Below, in pieces: positions 16,917 through 26,357 of a stretch of DNA of 64,000 nt (the first letter of the stretch is position 1; every line of letters starts with the position of its first letter). The notes beneath the pieces were generated by a model. That model was not told the origin of the DNA. It did not search any database and saw only the letters and a list, made by a program, of their open reading frames with translations. Position numbers and translations under genes: made by a program. The DNA comes from CBDEGK01 sp965237855 (GTDB taxonomy: Bacteria > Pseudomonadota > Gammaproteobacteria > Pseudomonadales > Halieaceae), in contig CBDEGK010000004.1 in NCBI GenBank assembly GCA_965237855.1, forward strand, positions 248,001-312,000, in the 5' to 3' direction.

Positions 16917-19220
16917 ATGTCTATGCCCCGCCGCACCCTGATTGCCCTGTTGAGCGCAGCCCTGTTGGCCTGCGCCACCCCCGCCCAACCGCCGAAGTAC
17001 AACGCAAAAGTCGAGCGCAGCGCGGGCGGTATACCGCACATCACGGCCAACGACTGGGGCAGCCTCGGTTATGCCACGGGCTTTGTGCAGGCCGAGGACA
17101 ATGTCTGCATCCTGGCTCGCCAATATATGAAGTTCGGCGCCCAGCGCACGCAATACACACCGGAAGACCCGATGGCCTGGGCCAGTGACTTTTTCTACCA
17201 GCTGCTGATCGACCGCGGCGATGCCGATCAAGTTGTTCCGGTTAAGCTGGAAGCCCTGTTCAGCGGCTATGCGGATGGCTATAACCGCTACTTGGCCGAC
17301 ACGGGTATCGACAATTTGCCCGACGCCAGCTGTCGCGGCGCTGCCTGGGTCAAGCCTACCTCTACCCTGGCGGTGAAACGTATATCCAGCGTCGACTACG
17401 CCCTCGACTATATGCTGGGCATGATTGTTAACGCAAAGCCGTCAGCTAATAAAGCGTCGAATAAAGTGCCCGAAGACGCGCCGGTAGAAGCCATGTCTGA
17501 TCCGCAGATTGCCGCCGCGGTAGACATCTTCATGGAAGTACCCAAACAGGGCGGCAGCAATGCCATTGCCATTGGCGGTGAGGGGACTCAATCCGCGACT
17601 GCTCTATTGGTGGCTAATCCGCATATGCCCTGGAACGAACCCTTCCAGCGGTTTTACCCCATGCACCATATGATTCCGGGCGAACTGAACATGTTGGGTG
17701 CCAACCTGTTGGGCCGTCCACGGGTAGGCTTTGGCACCACCGAGAAAGTAGCCTGGACCAGTACGGTCTCCACCGCCAAGCGCATGAGCTTCTACCAACT
17801 CACACTCGTAGAAGGTCAGCCAACCCAGTATGTCTTCGATGGCGAAACTCACGACATGGTGCGTGAAACTGTCAGCGTAAACGGGCGTAAGCACACCTTC
17901 TACTCCACGCATTTTGGTGCACTGCTGGTACAGAGCCCCTTCTTCCAATGGAACTCGCAATCAGCCGTGGCTGTACTCATGCACAATGTCGGTTTCCGTG
18001 GTGAAGTCTCGACGTTCGAGCAGTACCAGGCGCAGTCCGTCGCCGACCTTAAAGCAGTACACAACAAGTACCAGTTTCTCTCGGTCAACCTGATCGCCGC
18101 CGATGCCAACGGCGACGTCATGTATACCGACCCCGGCCCGGTGCCCTACCTGACCGACGATCAGCTCAAGGACTGCGGTGTGATGTACGGTGCTGCACTG
18201 GATGGCAGTCGCTCTGCGTGTCAGTGGCACAGTGATGCCAATGCCGCCGCCGCGGGTATTATGCCGCCGGACCAGCTGCCGCTGATTTATCGTCGCGATT
18301 ACGTGACCAATTCCAATGACAGTTATTGGCTGGCTAATCCCAGTCAGCCACTGGAAGGCTATGCCAGTATTCTCGGATCCGAGCGCAGCAACCGTACTTT
18401 ACGCACCCGCTCCGGACTGAGCATGGTGCAACGCTATCTTGCAGGTGAGGGCGGTGATGGTGAAATAGGCATAACCCAGGATGAGCTACTGGAAATTACC
18501 CTGCTCAATGAAAACTATGCCGGGCAATTGATTCGCGATGACCTGGTTAGTTTTTGTCGGCAACAGCCCACCGTGGTGATCGACGAGCAAACCGTTGATC
18601 TGGGTGAAGCTTGCCAGGTACTGGCCGACTGGGACCTGCACGCCAACCTGGACAGTCGCGGTGCGCACCTGTTCCGGCAAATGTTGGCGGGAGCCAAAAG
18701 TAAAGAATTCCGCCGCTTCCTACCGCCCTCCTTTACCACCGCAATAGCTTTCGACGCGGACCAGCCCTTGCAGACGCCACGTGGATTGAGCGCTAGTGCC
18801 CGGGAAACCGTGTTGGTCGCTTTGGCCAGTGCAGTGCTTGAGCTGCAGGCCGCAAACTTACCCCTGGATGCAACATTGGGGGAATTGCAGGGCGTGACCC
18901 GCAATGGTGAATTCATCGCCCTTCACGGCGGCCCGGAATACGAAGGTATCTTCAACAAGATTGAAGCGGCCTTCCAGGGCGAGCAGGCCTATCCGGATGT
19001 CACCAGCTGGAGTTCCAGCTGGATCATGGTGACTGAGTTCAGCCACAGGGGCCCACGCGCGAAGGGGATATTGACTTACTCCCTGTCGGCCAACCCCGAC
19101 TCACCCTGGTACAAAGACCAGACCGAGATGTATGCGCGCAAACAATGGCTGGAGCTGCCGTTCAACCCGGAAGCTGTGAGTAACGCTGCGATTCAGAGCT
19201 ACACCCTTGAGTCGAACTAA
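16917..19220 (+). CDS. Penicillin acylase family lipoprotein
   Basis: 767 residues, an N-terminal-nucleophile amidohydrolase like PvdQ/QuiP and aculeacin acylase, which remove acyl chains from amides such as acyl-homoserine lactones. The start has GAGGATA seven bases before it. The signal peptide ends in LLAC (Cys19), so the protein should be lipid-anchored in the periplasm. The precursor would be cut before Ser214 in KQGGSNAIAIGG, giving a small alpha and a large beta chain. NPHMPWNEP follows near 240 and the C terminus has SSSWIMVTEFSHRGPRAKGILTYS. The natural substrate is unknown. It stands alone, convergent with msrA, eight bases away. Confidence 0.9.
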   Translation: MSMPRRTLIALLSAALLACATPAQPPKYNAKVERSAGGIPHITANDWGSLGYATGFVQAEDNVCILARQYMKFGAQRTQYTPEDPMAWASDFFYQLLIDRGDADQVVPVKLEALFSGYADGYNRYLADTGIDNLPDASCRGAAWVKPTSTLAVKRISSVDYALDYMLGMIVNAKPSANKASNKVPEDAPVEAMSDPQIAAAVDIFMEVPKQGGSNAIAIGGEGTQSATALLVANPHMPWNEPFQRFYPMHHMIPGELNMLGANLLGRPRVGFGTTEKVAWTSTVSTAKRMSFYQLTLVEGQPTQYVFDGETHDMVRETVSVNGRKHTFYSTHFGALLVQSPFFQWNSQSAVAVLMHNVGFRGEVSTFEQYQAQSVADLKAVHNKYQFLSVNLIAADANGDVMYTDPGPVPYLTDDQLKDCGVMYGAALDGSRSACQWHSDANAAAAGIMPPDQLPLIYRRDYVTNSNDSYWLANPSQPLEGYASILGSERSNRTLRTRSGLSMVQRYLAGEGGDGEIGITQDELLEITLLNENYAGQLIRDDLVSFCRQQPTVVIDEQTVDLGEACQVLADWDLHANLDSRGAHLFRQMLAGAKSKEFRRFLPPSFTTAIAFDADQPLQTPRGLSASARETVLVALASAVLELQAANLPLDATLGELQGVTRNGEFIALHGGPEYEGIFNKIEAAFQGEQAYPDVTSWSSSWIMVTEFSHRGPRAKGILTYSLSANPDSPWYKDQTEMYARKQWLELPFNPEAVSNAAIQSYTLESN

Positions 19221-19228
19221 GCCCGCCT

Positions 19229-19891
19229 CTACAAAGAGCTCTGAGTAAGCCCTGCCGGGCAACTGACGCCAGTACCGCCAATGCCACAATAACCACCGGG
19301 ATTCTTCGCCAGGTACTGCTGGTGATAATCCTCGGCGTAATAAAACTCCGGCGCCGGTATAATCTCGGTGGTGATTTCGCCAAACCCTGCAGTAGACAAG
19401 GCTGACTGGAACGGTTCACGGGAGGCCTCGGCTATGGCCTGCTGCTCTTCCCCATAGGTATAAATGCCGGAGCGATACTGGGTACCCATGTCATTACCCT
19501 GGCGCATGCCCTGGGTGGGGTCGTGTCCCTCCCAGAAAACGTTGAGCAATTCCTCGTAGCTGATAATAGCGGGATCAAACACCACTAGCATCACCTCATT
19601 GTGGCCGGTTTGTCCGCTGCAAATTTCCTGGTAGCTGGGATTCGCGGTTATTCCCGCCGCATAACCGACGGCAGTGGTATAGACACCGGGCAGCTGCCAA
19701 AACATCTTCTCTACCCCCCAGAAACAACCCATACCAAATACCGCCTGTTCCAGATTATCTGGAAAGGGACCTTTCATAGGGTTGCCATTGACGAAGTGTG
19801 CTGCGGGCACAGACATTTCTTCAGCGCTACCGGGCAGTGCGTTTTCGGCACTGGGCATCAGGTGCTTCTTGCGAATTCCAAACAAGTCCAT
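19229..19891 (-). CDS. msrA: Peptide-methionine (S)-S-oxide reductase
   Basis: 220 residues; the ATG at 19891 has GGAG six bases upstream and is preferred to a TTG six bases earlier. The active-site motif is GMGCFWGVEKMFWQLPGV with the reactive Cys56. GYAAGITANPSYQEICSGQTGHNEVMLVVFDP and the LNVFWEGHDPTQGMRQGNDMGTQYRS stretch are the standard MsrA core, and CGIGGTGVSCP near the end provides resolving cysteines. It repairs S-form methionine sulfoxide in proteins. It lies two bases after the stop of the molybdopterin oxidoreductase gene (TGAGCATG), so the two are translated from one message. Confidence 0.97.
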   Translation of the reverse strand: MDLFGIRKKHLMPSAENALPGSAEEMSVPAAHFVNGNPMKGPFPDNLEQAVFGMGCFWGVEKMFWQLPGVYTTAVGYAAGITANPSYQEICSGQTGHNEVMLVVFDPAIISYEELLNVFWEGHDPTQGMRQGNDMGTQYRSGIYTYGEEQQAIAEASREPFQSALSTAGFGEITTEIIPAPEFYYAEDYHQQYLAKNPGGYCGIGGTGVSCPAGLTQSSL

Positions 19892-19893
19892 GC

Positions 19894-22002
19894 TCAACTC
19901 CTGCTGATATTAACCGGAATACCGCTCATCCTCGGCATAGCGTTTATTGTAGCGCGATCACGGTCAGTACTGATCAATAAATTGGTATTGGAGCCCTGCT
20001 CTTCATACGCCGCCTGTCCTGGCAAGCCACCAAAACCCTGGCTGATCGAAATGACACCTTCGCGCAGGGTTTCATCCGCACGCACTTTGGCGGGAATGAC
20101 ACCGTGGTCTGACTGCACCTCAATGCTCATATCATCGCTCAGCGCTTCCTCGTCCATATCGACGGGGCTCATGTAGGCGTAGTTGTAGGGCATGCGTGAC
20201 TTGATGGACGGCAGATCGCGACTGGCGGAATTGAGCGTGTCGCGCAATCGACGCACCGCCAGGCGGTATTTGAACTCGGTGCCGACGGGCTGCCCATAAA
20301 CCTGCTGCAACTCCACGTTCACATCCTCGGGCATCAGGCTGAAGCTGGTCTCGACAGACGGATCCGCCGCCTCTACAAACTGGGGCTCATCAACATAACC
20401 GCCCCGCTCCATGGCTTTCAGTTCCGCGAAAGGAATCAACGAGTGGCGGGCGGCAATCTCGAGAATTTCCTCGGTAGTCGGTGCCTGCTCCATATCCAGG
20501 GGCACATCCATGTAATGCAGGGTCAGCCCCAGACGCTTGGCCAGGCCCCAGAAAAACACCTGGTCATCATAAACCTCCGCCCCCAGCGGCGGCTTCGCCA
20601 CCGCCGGTGTATACCGTGTGTACGGGGCGTGCGTCACAATCGACTCATAGATATAGATGGGCAGGTCCGCTCGCTCATAATGCAGGGTGGGTGGGAGGAT
20701 GTAGTCCGACAACATGGCCGTGGTGCTCATAAAAGGTTCGATGGACACCAGTAATTCGAGCGACTCCAGCGCCCGCACTATCTTGTGCTGGTCGGGCACT
20801 GCCGAGGCCGGGTTACCACCGTGCACGATCAGCACCCGCAGTTGATCAGCACCGGGCTCGAGGATTTCATCAGCGAGAATGCCGGTCGGCAATTCATTCT
20901 CAATCAGGCCATAACCGGTGCGGCTGTGAAAACCGTCTTCCCACCAGCGCTCTGCAGGCATCACCTGGGCCGGCCGTGGCCAGCGCGGCAGCATGACACC
21001 GGGATTGGGAATCTGCTCGCCTTCCCGTAAGAATCGACCGCAGACAACGTTAAGCGCTTCTAACAAATGCTCTGACAGGTTACAGAAGGGAGACATATCC
21101 GGCCCGGTGGCGCTACTGGCTGCGCCACGCTTACTGTCGGCTGCATACAGGCGGGCCGCGGCCAGCAAATCGTCAGCCAATACGTCGGCGCGTTGAGCGA
21201 CATAATCTGCGGTGAAAGGCGCCACTGCCTGACGTAACTCTTCCAGCTGCCCACCGTGGTCCGCCAGGAAGTCTTTGTCCTCCCAGTCATTGCTGAGAAT
21301 AATATTGATCAATCCCGCCAGGATACTCGGGTCTTCGCCGGGTAAGGGTTGCAGGTGGATGTCGGCAAACTTCGCGGTCTCGGTCTGGCGGGGATCGATT
21401 ACGATCACCTTCATGCCGCGAGCCTTGGCCTCCTTCATGCGCTTGACCGGGTTGCGGGTATCGAATCCATTGTGGCTGACTGACAGCAGCGGATTGGCGC
21501 CGACCAGCATGATGACATCGCTTTTTGCAAAGGGGTCTTTGCCAGCGGGCCATACGCCAATGCGCCCAGCAGCAACCGTCTTAGCTGATTGATCAATGGT
21601 GACCGAGGAAAAATACTTGGGGCTGTTCAATTGCGCCATCAGGCTGGACAACATATTGACTGACGACGAGGTAAAGAAACCACCGCCGCCCTTATAGCCG
21701 CCGATAGCGTGATCGCCATGGCTGGCTCGAATACCCGCAATTTTGTTGGCGATTTCGTCCAGTGCCTGCTCAAGGGGAATTGCCTCGAAACTACCGTCGG
21801 CGGTTTTCTTCAGGGGCTGCAATACACGCGTGTCACTTTGAGCGGCCTCCACCGCCTTGAGACCTTTGAAGCAGGCAAAGCCCATGGTTTGCGGGTCGTC
21901 ATGATCACCGCGAATGTCTACCAGTTGATCCTGCTCGTCTGTTTTCACCACAACGCCGCAATGCCCCATGCACATGCGACAAAAAGACAGGGATTCTTTC
22001 AT
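19894..22002 (-). CDS. Molybdopterin-dependent oxidoreductase, formate-dehydrogenase-like
   Basis: 702 residues of the DMSO-reductase superfamily. A [4Fe-4S] site is formed by Cys8, Cys11, Cys15 and Cys44 (CRMCMGHC then FACFKG). The molybdopterin domains follow, with VGANPLLSVSHNGFDTRNP near residue 168, VIDPRQTETAKFADIHLQPLPG near 205 and the C-terminal EVQSDHGVIPAKVRADETLREGVI beta-barrel. There is no signal peptide, so it is cytoplasmic. The molybdenum-ligand position around TIDQSAK is not a clear Cys or Sec, so neither substrate nor class is certain. It is followed directly by msrA; no electron-transfer subunit is adjacent. Confidence 0.88.
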   Translation of the reverse strand: MKESLSFCRMCMGHCGVVVKTDEQDQLVDIRGDHDDPQTMGFACFKGLKAVEAAQSDTRVLQPLKKTADGSFEAIPLEQALDEIANKIAGIRASHGDHAIGGYKGGGGFFTSSSVNMLSSLMAQLNSPKYFSSVTIDQSAKTVAAGRIGVWPAGKDPFAKSDVIMLVGANPLLSVSHNGFDTRNPVKRMKEAKARGMKVIVIDPRQTETAKFADIHLQPLPGEDPSILAGLINIILSNDWEDKDFLADHGGQLEELRQAVAPFTADYVAQRADVLADDLLAAARLYAADSKRGAASSATGPDMSPFCNLSEHLLEALNVVCGRFLREGEQIPNPGVMLPRWPRPAQVMPAERWWEDGFHSRTGYGLIENELPTGILADEILEPGADQLRVLIVHGGNPASAVPDQHKIVRALESLELLVSIEPFMSTTAMLSDYILPPTLHYERADLPIYIYESIVTHAPYTRYTPAVAKPPLGAEVYDDQVFFWGLAKRLGLTLHYMDVPLDMEQAPTTEEILEIAARHSLIPFAELKAMERGGYVDEPQFVEAADPSVETSFSLMPEDVNVELQQVYGQPVGTEFKYRLAVRRLRDTLNSASRDLPSIKSRMPYNYAYMSPVDMDEEALSDDMSIEVQSDHGVIPAKVRADETLREGVISISQGFGGLPGQAAYEEQGSNTNLLISTDRDRATINAMPRMSGIPVNISRS

Positions 22003-22135
22003 GTGCTGACCTTAACCTGGTTTTCTACTTATGAGTCCTGCCATCATAGGTGAGTGTAGCCCGAGTGCAATCGTCTGTTCGGATGAGTCACTTTGACCAC
22101 CGCTTTGACCACAACAAGGCTTTCTGCGATGCTGC

Positions 22136-22717
22136 ATGGCCATGAAAAAGAAAGTCATTATAGGTATCAGCGGCGCCTCCGGGGTAATTTATGGCATTCG
22201 GGCTTTGCAGCACCTGCAAGCCATGGATGACGTGGAGAGTCACCTGATCCTGACTGACGGTGCGCTCACCAATATCGCCGTGGAAACCGATTTCAAACTT
22301 GAGCAGATCACGGCACTTGCGGACATCGTACACAGCAACGACAATCTCGCCGCCACTATCGCCAGTGGCTCCTACCTTTGCGATGCCATGCTGGTGCTGC
22401 CCTGCTCCATCAAAACACTGTCCGGCATCGCCAACTCCTATGCCGAAAATCTGTTAGTGCGGGCCGCCGATGTCATGCTCAAAGAACAGCGACAACTGGT
22501 GTTAGCCGTGCGCGAAACACCTTTGCACAAAGGTCATCTAGAGCTCATGGCGCGGGCTGCCGATTACGGTGCCATCATTCTGCCGCCCATGCCGGCGTTC
22601 TATCACAAGCCAGAAACTATCGAAGACTTGATAGACCAGACCATCGGCAAGTGTTTTGACATGATTGGGCTGGAGCACACACTGTTTCAGCGGTGGGGAG
22701 AAGGAAGTAAATCATGA
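22136..22717 (+). CDS. ubiX: UbiX family flavin prenyltransferase
   Basis: 193 residues. The flavodoxin-like fold begins KKVIIGISGASGVIYGIRALQHL, the FMN-binding start of UbiX/Pad1. Near residue 85 ASGSYLCDAMLVLPCSIKTLSGIANSYAENLLVRAADV and then RQLVLAVRETPLHKGHLELM match the core that binds dimethylallyl phosphate. UbiX makes prenylated FMN for UbiD-type decarboxylases; no ubiD lies in the window, so its partner is elsewhere. It overlaps the start of the phoD-like gene as ATGA. Starts at 22136 or 22142 (MAMKKK) cannot be separated. Whether it serves ubiquinone synthesis or a catabolic decarboxylase is open. Confidence 0.94.
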   Translation: MAMKKKVIIGISGASGVIYGIRALQHLQAMDDVESHLILTDGALTNIAVETDFKLEQITALADIVHSNDNLAATIASGSYLCDAMLVLPCSIKTLSGIANSYAENLLVRAADVMLKEQRQLVLAVRETPLHKGHLELMARAADYGAIILPPMPAFYHKPETIEDLIDQTIGKCFDMIGLEHTLFQRWGEGSKS

Positions 22718-24627
22718 GTGAATGGAAGCGCCGTCAGTTCCTGCAAATCGCCGGAACTTTTATGCTCAGTGCCGGCTTGCCTGCACGGGCTGCACAACAA
22801 GCCACCGTCTCCCCCGCCCTGTCTTTTCCCCAGGGCATCGCCTCTGGCGATCCGCAAAGTGACAGTATCATCCTCTGGACCCGCGCTTTGATACCGGGCC
22901 AGGACGCTGTGCCATTAGTGGTTCAATTGAGCGAGACCGACGATTTCACCGAGGTGTTGGTGGAAGCCCCGGTTACGGCTAGCGCTGACAATGACTTCAC
23001 GGTGCGGGCCTATATCGACGACCTACAACCGGCCCAACGCTACTTTTATCGCTTCCTGGGTGTCGACGGCGGGCAATCAATTGTCGGCCGCACCATGACC
23101 GCACCCGCTTCCGATGATGCACGCCCGGTCAACCTGGCCTTCGCCAGTTGCCAGAACTACGAACAGGGATTTTTTGGTGCCTGGTCGCGCATGGTCACCG
23201 AAGACTTGGCCAAGCCGCAGGCGGATCAAATCCAGTTCGTACTTCACCTGGGCGATTTTATCTATGAGCGCTACGGCTATGAAGACCGCGACAACCAGCG
23301 CTACGTGCGCAAACTGCCCGCCTACCCCGATGGCGATGGCGACGGCGATCTGTATTGGGCCGATACCCTGGCCGACTATCGCCATCTCTACCACACCTAC
23401 CTGGATGATCCACACCTGCAGGCGGCCCGCGCCCGCTGGCCGTTTGTCTGTACCTGGGATGACCATGAATTTTCCAACAACGGAGTGCAGAACTACAACA
23501 CCTACGGTGACCAGCCCGTGCGCCAGCCCGAGCGGAAAACCGCCGCCAACAAGGCCTGGTTTGAATACATCCCGGCGCTGGTGGAAGACAACCCTCAGGA
23601 ACTGCACATTTACCGCACCCTCAGCTGGGGCAAACACATCGACCTGATACTGACCGACCTGCGCAGTTATCGCAGCCACCATCCCCTGCCCCACGGCCTG
23701 GTCAAGGAGCTGGCGCTACCCACCACACCTTCGCAGTTGGTAGAGATTTTCGATGCGGGTAAGCGTTATAACAATGGCTCGCCACCCGAAACACTGCCCT
23801 TCGGTGACGGCAGTCATCCGAATACAGCTCGCGATCGTGAGCCCGGAACCATGTTGGGCCCTGAGCAAAAGCGCTGGTTCAAGCAGCAGCTGGCAGACTC
23901 CAAAGCCACCTGGAAAGTCTGGGGCAATGCCCTGCCCATCATGTCCCTGCGTATGGACCTGGCGGAACTGCCCTTTGGCGATCTCCACAACAGTGTGCTG
24001 GGAACGGATGCCTGGTCTGGTTATCCCACAGAATACAAAGAACTGATGAACTATCTATCCGACCAGAAGATCAGCAACCTGGTGTCACTGTCCGGCGACC
24101 ATCACGCCCACGGGGTCGGCTCGCTGGCGATTGACGTGGATGCCGAGAGTGCGCAATTTGTGGGGGTTGATTTCAATGTCAGCGGCATCAGCTCCACCCC
24201 CCAGTACGCGGGTGTCTTAAACAATGGCAGCCAGAACAATCCCGATTTTATGCAGCTGGTCGCCTACGAGACTGACGACAAGTTGATGGAAACCTGGAAT
24301 ATGACCCTAACCCAGGGCACCCTGGCGAGCCTGGCCTATAGCCGCACCGGGCTGGAAACCGTCGCTGACTGGTTGTCGCCCAATGAGGCCAATCCGGGCA
24401 CGGTTTACGTCGACAGCAACAGCAACGGCTACGGGCTGGCCCGATTTGACGGCGATGTCTGCCAGGTACAGCTGGTAACAGTGCAAGCACCGGTTGACGA
24501 AAGTGACAATAAGGGGCACCCTATCCAACACGTGGCGAACTTTCGTCTGCCACGGTGGTCTCAACAACAAGAGCCGCAGCTGGAGGGGCCCACCTTTGAT
24601 GGCCCTCCACCATTTCCCTTTGGATAA
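22714..24627 (+). CDS. phoD: PhoD-like alkaline phosphatase/phosphodiesterase
   Basis: 637 residues. A Tat signal, KRRQFLQIAGTFMLSAGLPARA, opens the protein, in line with export of a folded metalloenzyme. The PhoD N-terminal beta domain (PQGIASGDPQSDSIILWTRA) is followed by the metallophosphatase core: VLHLGDFIYERYGYED near residue 175, CTWDDHEFSNNGVQNY near 245 and LVSLSGDHHAHGVGSL near 450. PhoD enzymes release phosphate from mono- and diesters in the periplasm or outside. The gene overlaps ubiX by four bases and is followed by a Pho box that serves the next genes. No Pho box was seen upstream of ubiX-phoD. Confidence 0.95.
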   Translation: MSEWKRRQFLQIAGTFMLSAGLPARAAQQATVSPALSFPQGIASGDPQSDSIILWTRALIPGQDAVPLVVQLSETDDFTEVLVEAPVTASADNDFTVRAYIDDLQPAQRYFYRFLGVDGGQSIVGRTMTAPASDDARPVNLAFASCQNYEQGFFGAWSRMVTEDLAKPQADQIQFVLHLGDFIYERYGYEDRDNQRYVRKLPAYPDGDGDGDLYWADTLADYRHLYHTYLDDPHLQAARARWPFVCTWDDHEFSNNGVQNYNTYGDQPVRQPERKTAANKAWFEYIPALVEDNPQELHIYRTLSWGKHIDLILTDLRSYRSHHPLPHGLVKELALPTTPSQLVEIFDAGKRYNNGSPPETLPFGDGSHPNTARDREPGTMLGPEQKRWFKQQLADSKATWKVWGNALPIMSLRMDLAELPFGDLHNSVLGTDAWSGYPTEYKELMNYLSDQKISNLVSLSGDHHAHGVGSLAIDVDAESAQFVGVDFNVSGISSTPQYAGVLNNGSQNNPDFMQLVAYETDDKLMETWNMTLTQGTLASLAYSRTGLETVADWLSPNEANPGTVYVDSNSNGYGLARFDGDVCQVQLVTVQAPVDESDNKGHPIQHVANFRLPRWSQQQEPQLEGPTFDGPPPFPFG

Positions 24628-24639
24628 GTTCATGGGTGA

Positions 24640-24673
24640 GTGTCATGCAACTGTCATGAGATGGCTCTACGAT
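24640..24673 (+). promoter_or_regulatory. Pho box (PhoB site) with spaced -10 element
   Basis: GTGTCATGCAACTGTCAT at 24640-24657 matches the PhoB consensus of two CTGTCAT half-sites 11 bases apart, with only the first base and part of the A/T spacer off. TACGAT at 24668-24673 lies ten bases after the box, the normal place of the -10 element in promoters where PhoB replaces the -35 contact. Transcription would begin about 24680, some 37 bases before the next ATG. No competing gene covers the site. Confidence 0.75.
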
Positions 24674-24716
24674 GAGTGGTATTCACTCGAAAAGAAAAGC
24701 AAAAGCGATAAAAGAA

Positions 24717-24911
24717 ATGTCTGATTTACATGGTTTTAAACCCGAAGAATTTTGCAGCAGCAAGCTGTGGGAGATCGTCTGCGCCGAAGCAGATACAACT
24801 GGCTCCCGTGCCGAACTGGAGGCCGCAGTGACGGAACTCTCCAATCGCCGTCACTACCTGGCAGAGCTGGCACTGTTGGACGAGTCACTAGACCTGCCCG
24901 CTGGCAGTTGA
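24717..24911 (+). CDS. Small hypothetical protein in Pho-box operon
   Basis: 64 residues, starting MSDLHGFKPEEF at an ATG 37 bases after the predicted transcription start. It is helical, with charged residues and one repeated feature, RAELEAAVTELSNRRHYLAELALLDESLD, that could form an amphipathic or coiled helix. There is no signal peptide or membrane segment. I recognise no family. Its place as first gene under the Pho box, eight bases before the VWA gene, suggests that it works with the following genes. Confidence 0.6.
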   Translation: MSDLHGFKPEEFCSSKLWEIVCAEADTTGSRAELEAAVTELSNRRHYLAELALLDESLDLPAGS

Positions 24912-24919
24912 TCGGCTAA

Positions 24920-25621
24920 TTGGCTGACTATCCCACCCGCCCTTCCAAACGCGGCGAAATAGACAAATTCATCACCCAGTCAAAAAAACTGGCCGTTCCG
25001 GCCGACCAGCGCCCGCGCCTGTTATTTGCCATCGATGCCACTGCCAGCCGTCAACCAACCTGGAACAGGGCCTGTGAATTACAGGGCCGCATGTTCCAGG
25101 CCACCCGTGATCTGGGTGGCCTGGCCATACAACTCTGCTATTACCGCGGCTTCAATGAATTGCGCGCCAGCAAATGGCTGCTGGACGAGGCTGCACTGCT
25201 GAGCCAAATGAACAGCGTGCGCTGTGAAGGTGGCCTCACTCAAATTGAACGTTTACTCAATCACGCCCTGCGCGAGCACAGCAATACCGCAGTAAAGGCC
25301 CTGGTATTCATCGGTGACGCGGTGGAGGAATCTGTGGACATTCTCTGTGGCAAGGCCGGCGACTGCGGCTTGCATAAACTGCCCCTGTTCATGTTCCAGG
25401 AAGCCGATGACCCCGCCGTGCAGCAGTGCTTCAAAACCATGGCCCGTCTCAGCGGTGGCGCCTATGCGCGCTTCGATCACAACAGCCCGGGGCAACTGGC
25501 GGACTTGTTGGGTGCAGTGGCCACTTACGCTGCCGCCGGTGAACAGGGCTTGTTGCGTTATAGCTCTGCAGAGGGCTCTAGCGGTAAACTGTTGCTGGAA
25601 CAACTAAAACAGGATCACTGA
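24920..25621 (+). CDS. VWA-domain-like protein
   Basis: 233 residues. RPRLLFAIDATASRQPTWNRACELQGRMFQ near residue 31 has the beta strand and DxTxS metal site of a von Willebrand A fold, and VKALVFIGDAVEES near 128 is the second core strand. C-terminal GGAYARFDHNSPGQLADLLGAVATY fits the last helix of VWA domains. No signal peptide is present, so it is cytosolic. The start is a TTG; no ATG is available in frame before the conserved region. The neighbours are a small protein and a membrane J-domain protein, which suggests a complex remodelled by a chaperone. The function is unknown. Confidence 0.8.
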   Translation: MADYPTRPSKRGEIDKFITQSKKLAVPADQRPRLLFAIDATASRQPTWNRACELQGRMFQATRDLGGLAIQLCYYRGFNELRASKWLLDEAALLSQMNSVRCEGGLTQIERLLNHALREHSNTAVKALVFIGDAVEESVDILCGKAGDCGLHKLPLFMFQEADDPAVQQCFKTMARLSGGAYARFDHNSPGQLADLLGAVATYAAAGEQGLLRYSSAEGSSGKLLLEQLKQDH

Positions 25622-25625
25622 CACC

Positions 25626-26351
25626 TTGGCCCGTCTTATAATTTTGCTGACCATCGGATTGGTTGGCTACATCATCTACCGCCGTATCCAGGCGATCCCC
25701 CCGGGCCAACGCCGCGGTGCCTATTTGAAACTCGGCCTGGCACTATTGGTGATCGTGGTGGTGCTGGGCACTGTCACTGGTCGCATGCACTGGCTTGGCG
25801 CGGCCATTACCGCTGTATTGGTTGGCGCCAGTCGGCTCTTGCCCACCCTGATTCGCCTGTTTCCCATGTTGCAGTGGTTACAGGGCCAACGTACCTCCAG
25901 CAGTGGCAGCCAAGGTCAGGCTCAGGGCCAGCAATCCACGGTGGAAACCGCGCTGCTGCGCATGCAACTGGATCACGCCAGTGGCGACATGAGTGGTGTC
26001 GTACTGGCGGGGGAACATGAAGGCGCCTCTCTCGATGAGCTGGATCGAGCCCAGTTGGACACGCTATTGGCCTGGTGTCAGCAGGACGAGGATTCCGCCC
26101 GGCTGCTGCAAACCTACCTGGCAAGACGTTTTGGCGACGGCCAACAGGACCCGGGCGGCGGCACCCATACAACGTCAGGCGCCATGTCTCACGGCGAGGC
26201 GCTGGCAATACTGGGCTTGGAAGATGGCGCCAGTGATGAGGCTATTATCGAAGCGCACCGACGGTTAATGCAAAAACTGCATCCGGACCGCGGCGGCAGT
26301 GATTACCTGGCGGCCAAGCTCAACCAGGCCAAGGATTATTTGACTAAATAG
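25626..26351 (+). CDS. Membrane-anchored J-domain (DnaJ-like) protein
   Basis: 241 residues. Two to three hydrophobic helices occupy the N terminus (IILLTIGLVGYIIYRRI, then LALLVIVVVLGTVTG and WLGAAITAVLVGASRLL). A Gln/Ser-rich linker (TSSSGSQGQAQGQQ) and a helical domain follow. The C-terminal J domain has LGLEDGASDEAIIEAHRRLMQKLHPDRGGSDYLAAKLNQAKDYL, with the HPD motif that stimulates Hsp70. The layout recalls TIM14/DjlA-like proteins that recruit DnaK to a membrane. It starts with TTG four bases after the VWA stop. The client is unknown; the VWA partner is a candidate. Confidence 0.88.
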   Translation: MARLIILLTIGLVGYIIYRRIQAIPPGQRRGAYLKLGLALLVIVVVLGTVTGRMHWLGAAITAVLVGASRLLPTLIRLFPMLQWLQGQRTSSSGSQGQAQGQQSTVETALLRMQLDHASGDMSGVVLAGEHEGASLDELDRAQLDTLLAWCQQDEDSARLLQTYLARRFGDGQQDPGGGTHTTSGAMSHGEALAILGLEDGASDEAIIEAHRRLMQKLHPDRGGSDYLAAKLNQAKDYLTK

Positions 26352-26357
26352 AGGTAG

